NCBI GenBank assembly: GCA_002704915.1
Contig: PAIP01000064.1
Span: 1 to 64,000 of the forward strand
Direction of reading: 5' to 3'
From: Parvularcula sp.
GTDB lineage: Bacteria; Pseudomonadota; Alphaproteobacteria; Caulobacterales; Parvularculaceae
DNA: 64,000 nt
Within the stretch, counting starts at the first letter, position 1, and each line of letters begins with the position of its first letter. Below are positions 1-7,715 of the stretch, one piece after another. The translations under genes and the position numbers were made by a program. Below the pieces are notes generated by a model. That model was given only the letters and a program-made list of their open reading frames with translations, did no database searches and had not been told where the DNA came from.

Positions 1-107
1 CCCGGAGGTGGTGGATAACTATTCACCGATACTGGGTTTTATTGAAGAATTCGCATTATTGGGGTGTTTTTCCCGTTTTTGGGGCGCGCCACGTTCGCGC
101 GATCTAA

Positions 108-150
108 AAGCCCCTCTCCCGCTGGCGGGAGAGGGGTTGGGGTGAGGGTG
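108..150 (+). repeat. GC-rich palindromic intergenic repeat, copy 1
   Basis: A palindrome CCCCTCTCCC-GCTGG-CGGGAGAGGGG is followed by the tail TTGGGGTGAGGGTG. This 'CCCTCTCCC/GGGAGAGGG + TGGGGTGAGGG' type is widespread between genes in Proteobacteria. A second copy in the opposite orientation lies at 237-279. The pair resembles a REP/BIME-type arrangement. It could act as a bidirectional terminator or be a remnant of a small mobile repeat; I cannot tell which from one locus. Confidence 0.75.
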
Positions 151-236
151 GAAACTCTGCAGTAAATGTTTTGAACGTGACGTTGGATTTTTGTAGCGAG
201 CCCACAGCATTATGATTGACCTATCGCGTTTTGGCT

Positions 237-279
237 CACCCCCTCACCCCAGCCCTCTCCCCCAAGGGGGAGAGGGAGG
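237..279 (-). repeat. GC-rich palindromic intergenic repeat, copy 2
   Basis: Read on the minus strand this is CCCTCTCCCCCTTGGGGGAGAGGG followed by CTGGGGTGAGGGGGTG. It has the same core and tail as copy 1 but points the other way, so the two copies face each other. It ends about 17 bases before the stop codon of the orphan gene at 296-913 and may serve as that gene's terminator. Confidence 0.75.
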
Positions 280-295
280 ATGTATAAGCTGCCAG

Positions 296-913
296 TTATC
301 CAGCCACGTCAAAAAACCGCCACTTCGATAATTCAGCTCCAAATGTTTTCAACGTTCTCGGCTCGACTACATCAAAATACATTTGAGCGAGAGTGATAGC
401 GGGGACAGAACGTTTTTCCGTATTGTTCGTTTCTAACTTTAGAATCGGCGAATAACGCCACGAGTTTTGCCCTGGAACACCCAAACAATCATGCCCTTCG
501 CTTATGGCCGCTTTTTTCGCAGCTTCGCTCCAAACAGAATTCTTGTCGCCTGTAAATTCCTTTTCGCGTATTTTAGCAAATGCGCCTTTCAAGGTTCTAC
601 TATGCAAAACCATTCCGCATGTTTTATAGAGAGTTTTGGGTAGCTCGGCGCGAGTACTCAAACCATCAATCTCAACCTTCACACAAAATTCGTGATGCTC
701 GTCTTCTCCTAGCCGCATATTAGCAAGTTCAATTAACCGCCGACAATGACTGGCAAAGGGAACTACCGTATCAATTACACCTGCAAAAATACGTTGTTGT
801 AATTCCTGATCAGTCGTGTGTATCCAAGAAAGCCCGAGCAACCTCAAAGCCTCGCGGCCAGCAGCTAAATGAGCTGTGGCGACAAGATGAAGATCGACTT
901 TCTTTGAATCCAA
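296..913 (-). CDS. Hypothetical protein directly behind sucC
   Basis: A 205-residue soluble protein that I do not recognise. No signal peptide, membrane segment or catalytic motif is obvious. The N-terminal half looks alpha-helical and has a His/Cys-containing stretch (FASHCRRLIELANMRL). The start is a TTG only 3 bases after the sucC stop codon. The last codons of sucC supply a G-rich ribosome-binding site (CAGGGGTAGGGC), so translation is probably coupled to sucC. The sequence is visibly more AT-rich than its neighbours, and its third positions are not GC-biased, which suggests later acquisition. In most alphaproteobacteria sucD would follow sucC here, so the gene probably separates the usual sucCD pair or marks its loss. 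Confidence 0.65.
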   Translation of the reverse strand: MDSKKVDLHLVATAHLAAGREALRLLGLSWIHTTDQELQQRIFAGVIDTVVPFASHCRRLIELANMRLGEDEHHEFCVKVEIDGLSTRAELPKTLYKTCGMVLHSRTLKGAFAKIREKEFTGDKNSVWSEAAKKAAISEGHDCLGVPGQNSWRYSPILKLETNNTEKRSVPAITLAQMYFDVVEPRTLKTFGAELSKWRFFDVAG

Positions 914-916
914 GCC

Positions 917-2110
917 CTACCCCTGAACCGCTTTCACCACCTTTTGCGCCGCGTCTTCGAGGTCGTCGGCGGGCGTGATCTTAAGGCCGGAATTGGCGAG
1001 AATTTCCTTGCCCTTTTCCACATTGGTGCCTTCGAGGCGCACGACGAGAGGGACTTCAAGGCCCACTTCCTTCACCGCCGCGATGACGCCCTCGGCGATG
1101 ACGTCACAGCGCATGATGCCGCCGAAGATGTTGACGAGAATGCCTTCGACGCCCGGATCAGACGTGATGATCTTGAAGGCTTCGGTGACTTTTTCTTTCG
1201 TCGCGCCGCCGCCCACATCGAGGAAGTTCGCCGGCTCCGCGCCGTAATGCTTGATGATGTCCATGGTCGACATGGCGAGGCCTGCGCCGTTGACCATGCA
1301 GCCGATATTGCCGTCGAGCTTTACATAGGAAAGATCGAATTCGGAGGCTTTGACTTCCGCCGGGTCTTCTTCGGTGATGTCGCGCAAGTCGACAATATCG
1401 GGATGGCGGAACAGCGCATTCGGATCGAAACCCATCTTGGCGTCTAGCACCAGAAGATCGCCGCCCTTGGTGACGATCAGCGGATTGATTTCGAGAAGGC
1501 TCGCATCCTTTTCCGTGAACGCCTTGTAGATCGTCGGGATCAGCTTGCCGCATTGTTTCGCCGCCGCGCCGTCGAGCCCAAGCGCCTGTGCGATGCGGCG
1601 CGCGTGATGGGGCATGCAGCCGGTCGCCGGATCGATCCGCACCGTGACGATTTTCTCCGGGGTTTCCTCGGCCACTTCCTCGATATTCATGCCGCCCTCG
1701 GTCGAGGCGATGAAGGCGACCCGGCCCGAGCCGCGGTCGACCAGCGCCGAGAGGTAAAGCTCGGTCTCAATGTCGGAGCCGTTTTCGATATAGACCGTGT
1801 TGACCTGTTTGCCGTCCTCGCCGGTCTGCTTGGTGACGAGGGTCGCGCCGAGCATCTCCTTGGCGAATTTCGCGGCTTCGGCCGGCGATTTGGCGAGGCG
1901 GACGCCGCCGCCCTCTCCGGCGGAGGCTTCCTTGAACGTCCCCTTGCCGCGCCCGCCCGCATGGATCTGGGCCTTCACCACATAAAGCGGGCCGGGCAGC
2001 TCCTTCGCCGCGGCCTCGGCCTTCGCCGCGTCCGTCACCACGCGGCCGTCGGAGACCGGGGCGCCAAAGGATTTAAGGACTTGTTTCGCCTGATATTCGT
2101 GAATGTTCAT
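917..2110 (-). CDS. sucC: Succinyl-CoA synthetase (ADP-forming) beta subunit
   Basis: This is the beta chain of succinate-CoA ligase, which couples succinyl-CoA cleavage to nucleotide triphosphate synthesis in the TCA cycle. The 397-residue protein starts [16 protein letters not shown], the family hallmark, and this fixes the start at 2110 although the frame stays open further upstream. The N-terminal half is an ATP-grasp domain with [12 protein letters not shown] near residue 46. The C-terminal half is the CoA-ligase domain, with [19 protein letters not shown] and [10 protein letters not shown]. Length is normal. The expected partner sucD is not in the window: the next gene downstream is an unrelated AT-rich protein. 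A candidate promoter lies at 2153-2180. Confidence 0.96.
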   Translation of the reverse strand: MNIHEYQAKQVLKSFGAPVSDGRVVTDAAKAEAAAKELPGPLYVVKAQIHAGGRGKGTFKEASAGEGGGVRLAKSPAEAAKFAKEMLGATLVTKQTGEDGKQVNTVYIENGSDIETELYLSALVDRGSGRVAFIASTEGGMNIEEVAEETPEKIVTVRIDPATGCMPHHARRIAQALGLDGAAAKQCGKLIPTIYKAFTEKDASLLEINPLIVTKGGDLLVLDAKMGFDPNALFRHPDIVDLRDITEEDPAEVKASEFDLSYVKLDGNIGCMVNGAGLAMSTMDIIKHYGAEPANFLDVGGGATKEKVTEAFKIITSDPGVEGILVNIFGGIMRCDVIAEGVIAAVKEVGLEVPLVVRLEGTNVEKGKEILANSGLKITPADDLEDAAQKVVKAVQG

Positions 2111-2152
2111 GAGATGTGCGGGGCTCCCGGGGCGGTGAAAAACGTTCCCCGC

Positions 2153-2180
2153 CTTATAGCCTCGCTCACCCTCAACGCAA
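2153..2180 (-). promoter_or_regulatory. Candidate sigma-70 promoter for sucC
   Basis: On the minus strand TTGCGT (2175-2180) is followed after 16 bases by TATAAG (2153-2158), about 43 bases before the sucC start codon. The -10 box matches five of six consensus positions and the -35 only three. This is a reading of the sequence, with no experimental support. Confidence 0.4.
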
Positions 2181-2270
2181 CAAGGGGGACATGTCTTCTC
2201 ACCCCGCAACGGCGAGAGAGGCGCGGGGGCCGCCCCGCGCGGACCCTGCGCGACCGCGCGGGAGCGAGCC

Positions 2271-3314
2271 CTAGTTCGCGCCTCTCTCGGTCTCCCCCTG
2301 ATGTGGAACATCGATGGTGATGGTGGTGCCGGTCGCGCCGCCGGTGTCGATGGAGAGCTTGCCGCCAATGCCCTCGATCAGCGTCTGGACGATGCGCCCG
2401 CCCAGGCTGTTGCCGTTCGGCCAACTGGCGCCATCAGGCATGCCGACCCCGTCATCGGTGATCCTGAGACGAATGACGCCGCCGGAAAGCTGCTTGACGC
2501 GCACTTCGACGAGGCCGCTGTCGCGATCGGGGAACGCGTGCTGAAGCGCGTTGGTGAAGACTTCCGACGCAACCAGGCCCAGCCGCGCGGCGAATTCGAC
2601 GCTGGTCTCGAAGGAATCGGAATCCACATTGATTCGCACGCCTTCCTTGCCGGCGAGAAAACCGATAGCCGAGGCGATGCGCGTGATATAGGCGCCGAGC
2701 TGAATCCTGGTGGCGCGCACGCTGCCGACGCCGGCGTCCGTCATCTCCTGATAGAGAAGCTGCAAGGTCTCGACCCTGTTGGCGAGGGTCGAAAACTGGC
2801 CCCGGGCGCTATCCGGCGTCTGCTCGGCCTGCATGCGGATCATGCTCACCACCATCTGGAGATGATTTTTCACCCGGTGCTGGACTTCGCGAAGCTGGTT
2901 GTCGGCGCTGACGATGTCAGGCTTCGTCGTTACTCTGCGCTGAACGCCAAGAAAATACGAAACGTCTCCCTTATCGTCCAAAATCGGAGAAATGAGGAGA
3001 TGATTCATGAAGGTTTCGCCATCCGCGCGATAATTGAGAAGGTCGACCTCGATCTCCTGTTTATCCTTGATCGCGTTCGACAGCGCTTCGATTGTTTTCC
3101 TGTCCGTCTCCGGCCCCTGCAGGAAACGGCAATTGCGCCCCACCGCAGCATCGCTTGAATAACCCGTCAGCCTTTCAAAGGCGCGGTTTACATAAACGAT
3201 GGGGTTGTCCTCGATATCCGGATTAGTGACGACCATGGCAAGGGGCATGCGGTCAATCGAAATGCCCCGCACATCCGCTTCTTTGAACAACGCTTTCTCT
3301 GCGTTCTTATCCAT
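2271..3314 (-). CDS. LOV-domain sensor histidine kinase (HisKA_2/HWE type)
   Basis: A soluble 347-residue blue-light or redox sensor kinase. Residues about 17-130 form a PAS/LOV domain with the flavin-adduct motif GRNCRFLQG; Cys62 is the expected photoactive cysteine, and the later FLGVQRRVT strand is typical of LOV domains. A HisKA_2 dimerisation domain follows, with phosphoacceptor His146 in [17 protein letters not shown]. The HATPase domain has an N box ([11 protein letters not shown], about 251-261), a G1 box DDGVGMP (288-294) and a glycine-rich NSLGGRIVQ (302-310). No membrane segment is present. No response regulator lies next to it, so it is an orphan kinase. Alphaproteobacterial relatives control the general stress response or cell envelope traits, but its target here is unknown. 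Confidence 0.93.
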   Translation of the reverse strand: MDKNAEKALFKEADVRGISIDRMPLAMVVTNPDIEDNPIVYVNRAFERLTGYSSDAAVGRNCRFLQGPETDRKTIEALSNAIKDKQEIEVDLLNYRADGETFMNHLLISPILDDKGDVSYFLGVQRRVTTKPDIVSADNQLREVQHRVKNHLQMVVSMIRMQAEQTPDSARGQFSTLANRVETLQLLYQEMTDAGVGSVRATRIQLGAYITRIASAIGFLAGKEGVRINVDSDSFETSVEFAARLGLVASEVFTNALQHAFPDRDSGLVEVRVKQLSGGVIRLRITDDGVGMPDGASWPNGNSLGGRIVQTLIEGIGGKLSIDTGGATGTTITIDVPHQGETERGAN

Positions 3315-3562
3315 TCTTCACCAGACCCTGCTCTGAATGCATCCGTTAAGAATCCCGGTTCGCATACAGAATGTATTGTTGGCTAAAAAGTTCCAAGCCC
3401 GCCAATCTAGCGCGCTTGCAGGCCTTTCGATGCAACATATGTTAAATTTCAGAAATTATGCATCGCCCAAGTTTCGCCACAATGACATCTGCGCCCGGAC
3501 AAAAAAGCTTTTTCAAAAAAAACCGTATACAGATGAGTTTCCGCATTTAGCTACACCGGCTG
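3315..3562. other. AT-rich intergenic region
   Basis: These 248 bases lie upstream of the LOV kinase and downstream of the acetyltransferase gene. They are clearly more AT-rich than the flanks and contain A/T tracts around 3505-3530. They probably include the kinase promoter. A plus-strand reading frame crossing the region has no recognisable protein features and runs into the acetyltransferase gene, so I did not call it. Confidence 0.5.
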
Positions 3563-4243
3563 CTAGCGCTGGCTTTCGCGGATCAGTTGAAGGGAACGGC
3601 GCTGGTCGCCGCACTCGTCGAAATTTTCCGGCGCAAGCCAGGCTTCTAAACTTGCTTTTACGCGCGGCCATTCACTATCGATGACGGAAAACCAGACGGT
3701 GTCGCGGTTCTTTCCTTTCACCACCTGATCCTGCCGGAAAACGCCTTCGAAAGAGAAACCGAGCCGCAGCGCTGCGCGCTTCGAGGCTTCGTTGGCGTTG
3801 TTGCATTTCCATTCATAGCGGCGATAGCCGAGATCGTCGAAGAGATGTTTCGCCATCAGATACATGGCTTCCGTCGCCGCCGGCGTTCTTTGCAAGGCTT
3901 TGGAAAAGACGATGCTGCCGATCTCGGCCGAGCCCGCCTCGGGGCGGATGCGCATATAGCTCGCCATGCCGAGCGGGGCGCCGCTTTCCGCGTCGCAAAA
4001 CAGATGGGTTTTCCAGCCGCCGCCCGCGATGACCGAGCTCATCCCTATGCTGAGCTCTTCAGCGCCGGCAAACGGGCCCATGGGAATATAGGTCCACAGA
4101 TCGTCATTTTCAGGGCCGCCGATGACGGAGAAAAGCGCCGCGGCGCAGTCCGGAAACACAGCCGGCTCAATCGCAATGAAACGCCCCCTGATCTTTTTCA
4201 GATCCGGCGCCGGCCTTGCCCGCCAATGTGAAAGATCGCTCAT
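3563..4243 (-). CDS. GNAT-family N-acetyltransferase (RimJ/RimL-like)
   Basis: A 226-residue member of the GNAT superfamily, similar in layout to RimJ/RimL-type acetyltransferases that modify protein N-termini or small amines with acetyl-CoA. Visible signs are the MASYMRI strand, the acetyl-CoA loop around LQRTPAATEAMYLM, the NNANEASKRAALRLGF helix that packs on the cofactor, and the C-terminal FRQDQVVKGKNRDTVWFSV strand pair. The start at 4243 follows a strong GGAGG site, which favours it over an in-frame start 15 codons upstream. The substrate cannot be told from sequence. It stands alone, downstream of the ompW-type gene on the same strand and separated from it by a terminator. Confidence 0.85.
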   Translation of the reverse strand: MSDLSHWRARPAPDLKKIRGRFIAIEPAVFPDCAAALFSVIGGPENDDLWTYIPMGPFAGAEELSIGMSSVIAGGGWKTHLFCDAESGAPLGMASYMRIRPEAGSAEIGSIVFSKALQRTPAATEAMYLMAKHLFDDLGYRRYEWKCNNANEASKRAALRLGFSFEGVFRQDQVVKGKNRDTVWFSVIDSEWPRVKASLEAWLAPENFDECGDQRRSLQLIRESQR

Positions 4244-4289
4244 CGTCCCTCCGCCCGGGCAAAGAGCGCAAGGCTTGCCCGAAATCAAG

Positions 4290-4328
4290 CAAGAAAAACG
4301 GGCCGCCGGAAAACGCCGGACGGCCCGA
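4290..4328 (-). terminator. Rho-independent terminator of the OmpW-type gene
   Basis: On the minus strand GGGCCGTCCGG, loop CGTTTT and CCGGCGGCCC form a GC-rich hairpin followed by GTTTTTCTT. It lies about 27 bases after the stop codon of the gene at 4355-5005 and before the acetyltransferase start. Confidence 0.8.
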
Positions 4329-4354
4329 AGTGGAGGGACTGCTGAGTAGTAGTC

Positions 4355-5005
4355 TTAAAAACGCATGCCGACGCCGATGCCGAAGACAAACGGATCGATG
4401 TCGACATCGACTTCGTTGACGAGGGCGCCTGTGGTCAGCGTCGCCGTCGTGTCGATGTCGATATATTTGACATCGGCGTTGAAAAAGACGCGCTCGGTGA
4501 TCGGAATATCGAACCCGGCCTGGACCGCCCAGCCGAAGCTGTCATCCATGGAGACATCGGTCGGGCCGATGGCGTCGGTCAGCGCGGTTTTGGCGTCCGT
4601 ATCGTAGAACATCGTGTAGTTGACGCCTGCGCCCACATAGGGACGGAACGCGGCGTCCGGCGCGAAGTGATATTGCAGCGTCAGTGTCGGCGGCAACACC
4701 ATGGCGTCGACGATTTCGCCGAGCGGCGCCAGCGCGTCTTCGCCCGACACATCATGGGGGCTTGTCGCCAGGATCAGCTCAACGCCGATATTGTTGGTCA
4801 GGAAATAGGTGAAATCGAGTTCCGGCACGATGGCGTTGTCGACCGAGACCGTACCCGTCGGGAAGGCCGGCATGACAGGGCCGGAATCCTCATTCGGCGC
4901 GACCATGATGCCGCGCAGGCGGACGAGCAGATCGCCCTGCTCCGCGGCGGCGGGGGCCGTCATGGCGGAAAGAACAGCGGCGGCGGAAAGGAGTGTTGAG
5001 CGCAT
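4355..5005 (-). CDS. OmpW-family outer membrane protein
   Basis: A 216-residue beta-barrel porin of the OmpW family. A signal peptide (MRSTLLSAAAVLSAMTAPAAA) ends at about residue 21. After it come alternating beta strands typical of the eight-stranded barrel, including the family-type stretches ELDFTYFLTNNIGVELILA, LPPTLTLQYHF and RPYVGAGVNYTMF, and a terminal strand ending in Phe (GIGVGMRF) as needed for BAM recognition. The start at 5005 is preceded by an AAGAGGGGC ribosome-binding site; an in-frame extension upstream lacks both this site and a signal peptide. OmpW proteins let small hydrophobic compounds cross the outer membrane. A terminator follows the gene. Confidence 0.92.
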   Translation of the reverse strand: MRSTLLSAAAVLSAMTAPAAAEQGDLLVRLRGIMVAPNEDSGPVMPAFPTGTVSVDNAIVPELDFTYFLTNNIGVELILATSPHDVSGEDALAPLGEIVDAMVLPPTLTLQYHFAPDAAFRPYVGAGVNYTMFYDTDAKTALTDAIGPTDVSMDDSFGWAVQAGFDIPITERVFFNADVKYIDIDTTATLTTGALVNEVDVDIDPFVFGIGVGMRF

Positions 5006-5245
5006 CGGAAATGCCCCTCTTGTTTGCTTCCACGGGACATTGCGCTCGCGCGGCGAAAAAAAATTGATCTGCGTCAGGACAGTGGGCACAGAATGCCGCA
5101 ACTGCGTGTTCATACTTACCGCCTCGGCGCGCCGCGCTCCCGCAGTCTACGCGAAACTACGTAGAAGAGGGGCGGAACTGCATTTCATGCACGAAAAGGG
5201 CCCGGCTCTTCGCTGCGCTTCGGCCGGGATGACACCCGAAAGGCT

Positions 5246-6634
5246 CTAGAGCTGCTTTAGCAAATCGGCGGCGAAGACAGAAAGCGTATCATCGCGGGCG
5301 CCCATGACGACAATGCGGTCGCCGGGCTTTGCAAGTTTCAAAAGCCGCGCGCCGCAGTCGTCGCGCGTCGGCAGGGCCTGTGCGTTCCGCCCCGCCGCAG
5401 TGACGCCTTCGGCAATATCGTTGCTTGAGACCGACCGGTCCGTGGTGCCGCCGAAATAGACGGGTTCCGGCATCAACAGCACGTCTTCGGGCGCGAGTTG
5501 GCTTGTAAAGGTTGCGATGAACTCGGTTTTCATGAGGCGCAAGGGCCCGAAGCCGTGAGGCTGGAACATGACGAGCAGCCGCCCCGGAAATTCATGCAGG
5601 GTCTTGAGGCTCGCGGTGATCTTGTCCGGGTTGTGGCCGAAATCGTCGATCACCGTGACGCCCTTGGCCTCACCAACATATTCAAGACGGCGTTTGACGC
5701 CTTCGAATTCGGCGAGCGCCTTTGCAGAGGCCTGCAAAGACACGCCACAGGCGGATGCGGCGGCGATGGCGGCGAGCGCATTCGACACATTGTGCCGTCC
5801 CGGCATTTTTAACGTCACCCGCGCGCTTTCGCCTTTCGCAACGACATCGAAGGAAACGCCAAAGGGCTGCGGTTCGATGTTTTCCGCGAAAAGATCCGCC
5901 GACTTATCGTTGAGCGAATAGGCAAGCTTGCCGCCTTTGCGCGCCGACGCGAGCACAGCCGTTTCGTCATTGTCGAGATTGAGCACCGCGGTTTCGGCAT
6001 GACCGATGAAGCCGCCAAAGAGCGCGCGCAACTCGTCCATGCTTTTGTGGTCGAGGGAGACATTGTTCAAGACCGCGATCTTGGGGCGGAACATGGCGAT
6101 GGAGCCGTCGCTTTCGTCGACTTCGGAAACGAAGGCGGCGCCCTCCCCCACCAGCGCGCTCGCGAACAGCGCATCGGGTTTCACAAAGTTCTTCATCACG
6201 GCGCCGTTCATCACCGTGGGAGATTTGCCCGCATGATACAAAATCCAGCCGATCATGCCCGTGGTCGTCGACTTGCCGCTCGTCCCCGCAACACCGATGG
6301 GACACTCCGATTCGTTGAAAAGCTGCGCCAGCAATTCCGCGCGCGACAGCCGCGCGGCGCCCGCCGCCTTCGCCGCGACGACGTCTGGCACCGTCTCCTC
6401 CACCGCGGCGGAGGCGACGAGGATCTGCGAGGGGCGGTTGACGCCGGAGCCGTCCTGGGGGTGAAGCGCGATGCCGAGCCCGCGCAGATAATCGAATTTC
6501 GCGCCCGTGCGGCCCTGATCGAGGGCCCGGTCGGACCCCTCAACATGGGCCCCGCGCGCGGCGACGATCATCGCCAGCGGCAGCATTCCCGACCCGCCAA
6601 TCCCGCAGAAGAAATAGTCTTTTGAATCCGTCAT
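5246..6634 (-). CDS. MurC-like Mur ligase, probable murein-peptide recycling ligase
   Basis: A three-domain Mur ligase of about 462 residues. The N-terminal Rossmann part has FFCGIGGSGMLPLA. The ATP-binding P-loop is GTSGKSTTTGM, unlike the GTHGKTTT usual in MurC and Mpl. The central domain has SEVDESDGS and NVSLDH, followed by PGRHNVSNALAA. The C-terminal domain has DDFGHNP, the counterpart of MurC DDYGHHP. The gene is divergent from an LD-carboxypeptidase, which makes the tripeptide that Mpl attaches to UDP-MurNAc. I therefore infer a recycling ligase rather than the essential MurC, which normally sits in the dcw cluster. ATG at 6634 is preferred; an in-frame GTG lies two codons upstream. 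Confidence 0.8.
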   Translation of the reverse strand: MTDSKDYFFCGIGGSGMLPLAMIVAARGAHVEGSDRALDQGRTGAKFDYLRGLGIALHPQDGSGVNRPSQILVASAAVEETVPDVVAAKAAGAARLSRAELLAQLFNESECPIGVAGTSGKSTTTGMIGWILYHAGKSPTVMNGAVMKNFVKPDALFASALVGEGAAFVSEVDESDGSIAMFRPKIAVLNNVSLDHKSMDELRALFGGFIGHAETAVLNLDNDETAVLASARKGGKLAYSLNDKSADLFAENIEPQPFGVSFDVVAKGESARVTLKMPGRHNVSNALAAIAAASACGVSLQASAKALAEFEGVKRRLEYVGEAKGVTVIDDFGHNPDKITASLKTLHEFPGRLLVMFQPHGFGPLRLMKTEFIATFTSQLAPEDVLLMPEPVYFGGTTDRSVSSNDIAEGVTAAGRNAQALPTRDDCGARLLKLAKPGDRIVVMGARDDTLSVFAADLLKQL

Positions 6635-6726
6635 GGGCACGAGCCTATAGGGGAAATCTGTTTATAGTGCGTCACTAAAATGGTTAGGGCCTGATTTACG
6701 CCCTGTTGCTAGGCTATGGCGCTGAC

Positions 6727-7569
6727 ATGACCGAGACCAAGCATATCGCAATCGTCTGCCCCGGCGGGCCGATTACGCGGGAACTCGCGGAGAAGACCGC
6801 GAGCCTCGCATCTGCGCGCTTTGGCGAGTCGGTTTCTCTTCATTTCCCTGAACAGTGCTTCTCCGTCGCAGGCCATTTCGCCGGAACCGATGCGGAGCGG
6901 AGCGCCGCTTTTCTCGACGCCGCCAACGACCCGAAAGTTGACGCCGTCTGGTTCGGGCGCGGCGGCTATGGCGCCTGCCGCCTTGATGACGATCTCTTCG
7001 GCAAGCTGAACGAGCATGCACGAACGAAAACCTATTTCGGCTATTCCGACAACGGCTTCCTGCTGGCGCGGCTTTATAAGCGCAAAATCGGCCGTCAGGT
7101 CCACGGGCCGATCGCGACGGACCTCAACCGCGAGGGCGGGGAAGAGGCGATTTCGCGCGCGCTTTCCTATCTTGTTCACGGCGATTTATCGGGCCTCGAA
7201 CCCACGGTGAAAACCGGCAAGCCCTGCGCCGCCTTCAACATCACCGTGCTCGCCCATCTCGCCGGCACGAACTGGATGCCCGATCTCACCGGCCACATCG
7301 TGATGCTCGAGGATGTGGGCGAATATCTCTATGCCACGGACCGAGCGATGTTTTCGATCATCAACGACCGGAGCGTTCAGAACGCAGCGGGGATCATGCT
7401 CGGACGATTGAGCGACGTGCCGGAAAACGACCGGCCTTTCGGATCGACCGACGAGGAGATCGTTCAATATTGGTGCGCGCGCGCCGGCCTTCCCTATCTC
7501 GGCCGCGCCGATATCGGCCACGATGCGGGCAACAAGATCGTGCCGTTCGGCGCGACTGTTTTCACCTGA
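6727..7569 (+). CDS. ldcA: LD-carboxypeptidase (peptidase family S66)
   Basis: A 280-residue cytoplasmic serine peptidase that removes the terminal D-alanine from murein tetrapeptides during cell-wall recycling. S66 hallmarks are CPGGPITRE at the N-terminus, WFGRGGYGACRL (the oxyanion region), the nucleophile motif GYSDN with Ser107, the acidic segment MLEDVGEYLYATDRAM with the catalytic Glu, and a C-terminal GHDAGNKIVPFG with the catalytic His. The ATG at 6727 gives the family-typical N-terminus; a TTG seven codons earlier is in frame. It is divergent from the MurC-like ligase, with 92 bases between the start codons. The shared context supports a murein recycling pair. Confidence 0.93.
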   Translation: MTETKHIAIVCPGGPITRELAEKTASLASARFGESVSLHFPEQCFSVAGHFAGTDAERSAAFLDAANDPKVDAVWFGRGGYGACRLDDDLFGKLNEHARTKTYFGYSDNGFLLARLYKRKIGRQVHGPIATDLNREGGEEAISRALSYLVHGDLSGLEPTVKTGKPCAAFNITVLAHLAGTNWMPDLTGHIVMLEDVGEYLYATDRAMFSIINDRSVQNAAGIMLGRLSDVPENDRPFGSTDEEIVQYWCARAGLPYLGRADIGHDAGNKIVPFGATVFT

Positions 7570-7599
7570 CCGCAACCGGCCCAATCTTGTTTCACGCCT

Positions 7600-7690
7600 T
7601 CGTCCTTCGAGACACAAAAATTTCTTCATCCTGAGGAAGCCGTTAGGCTGTCTCGAAGGACGAAGAAATTTTTGCTCCTCAGGATGAAGG
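7600..7690. repeat. Composite intergenic repeat of complementary segments
   Basis: Three segments each recur as reverse complements: CGTCCTTCGAGAC (7601-7613) with GTCTCGAAGGACG (7650-7662); AAAAATTTCTT (about 7616-7626) with AAGAAATTTTT (7663-7673); and CTTCATCCTGAGGA (7624-7637) with TCCTCAGGATGAAG (7676-7689). The order is A-B-C then A'-B'-C', so the pairs cross rather than nest. The 'CCTTCGAGAC ... CTCAGGATGA' words belong to an intergenic repeat family common in Rhizobiales and Caulobacterales. The element lies between the convergent ldcA and MgtC-like genes. Confidence 0.75.
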
Positions 7691-7715
7691 CTTTGCAAGC
7701 AGCGGCGGCCTCCGC

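Larger units (their letters stand above)
1..295. other. Intergenic left edge with two repeat elements
   Basis: I see no convincing gene here. The short reading frame on the minus strand runs through a palindromic repeat and has no homology I recognise. The stretch holds two inverted copies of a GC-rich palindromic repeat, listed separately, separated by about 85 bases of moderately AT-rich sequence. It lies downstream of the minus-strand sucC/orphan gene pair, so it may include their 3' end signals. Confidence 0.6.

Noticed and set aside
19-210. Short minus-strand frame at the left edge
   Set aside because: It reads through the palindromic repeat, and its composition (Pro/Ser/Arg-rich) follows the repeat sequence rather than a protein.
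3337-3684. Plus-strand 115-codon frame in the AT-rich spacer
   Set aside because: It has no ribosome-binding site or recognisable protein features and overlaps the 3' end of the acetyltransferase gene on the other strand.
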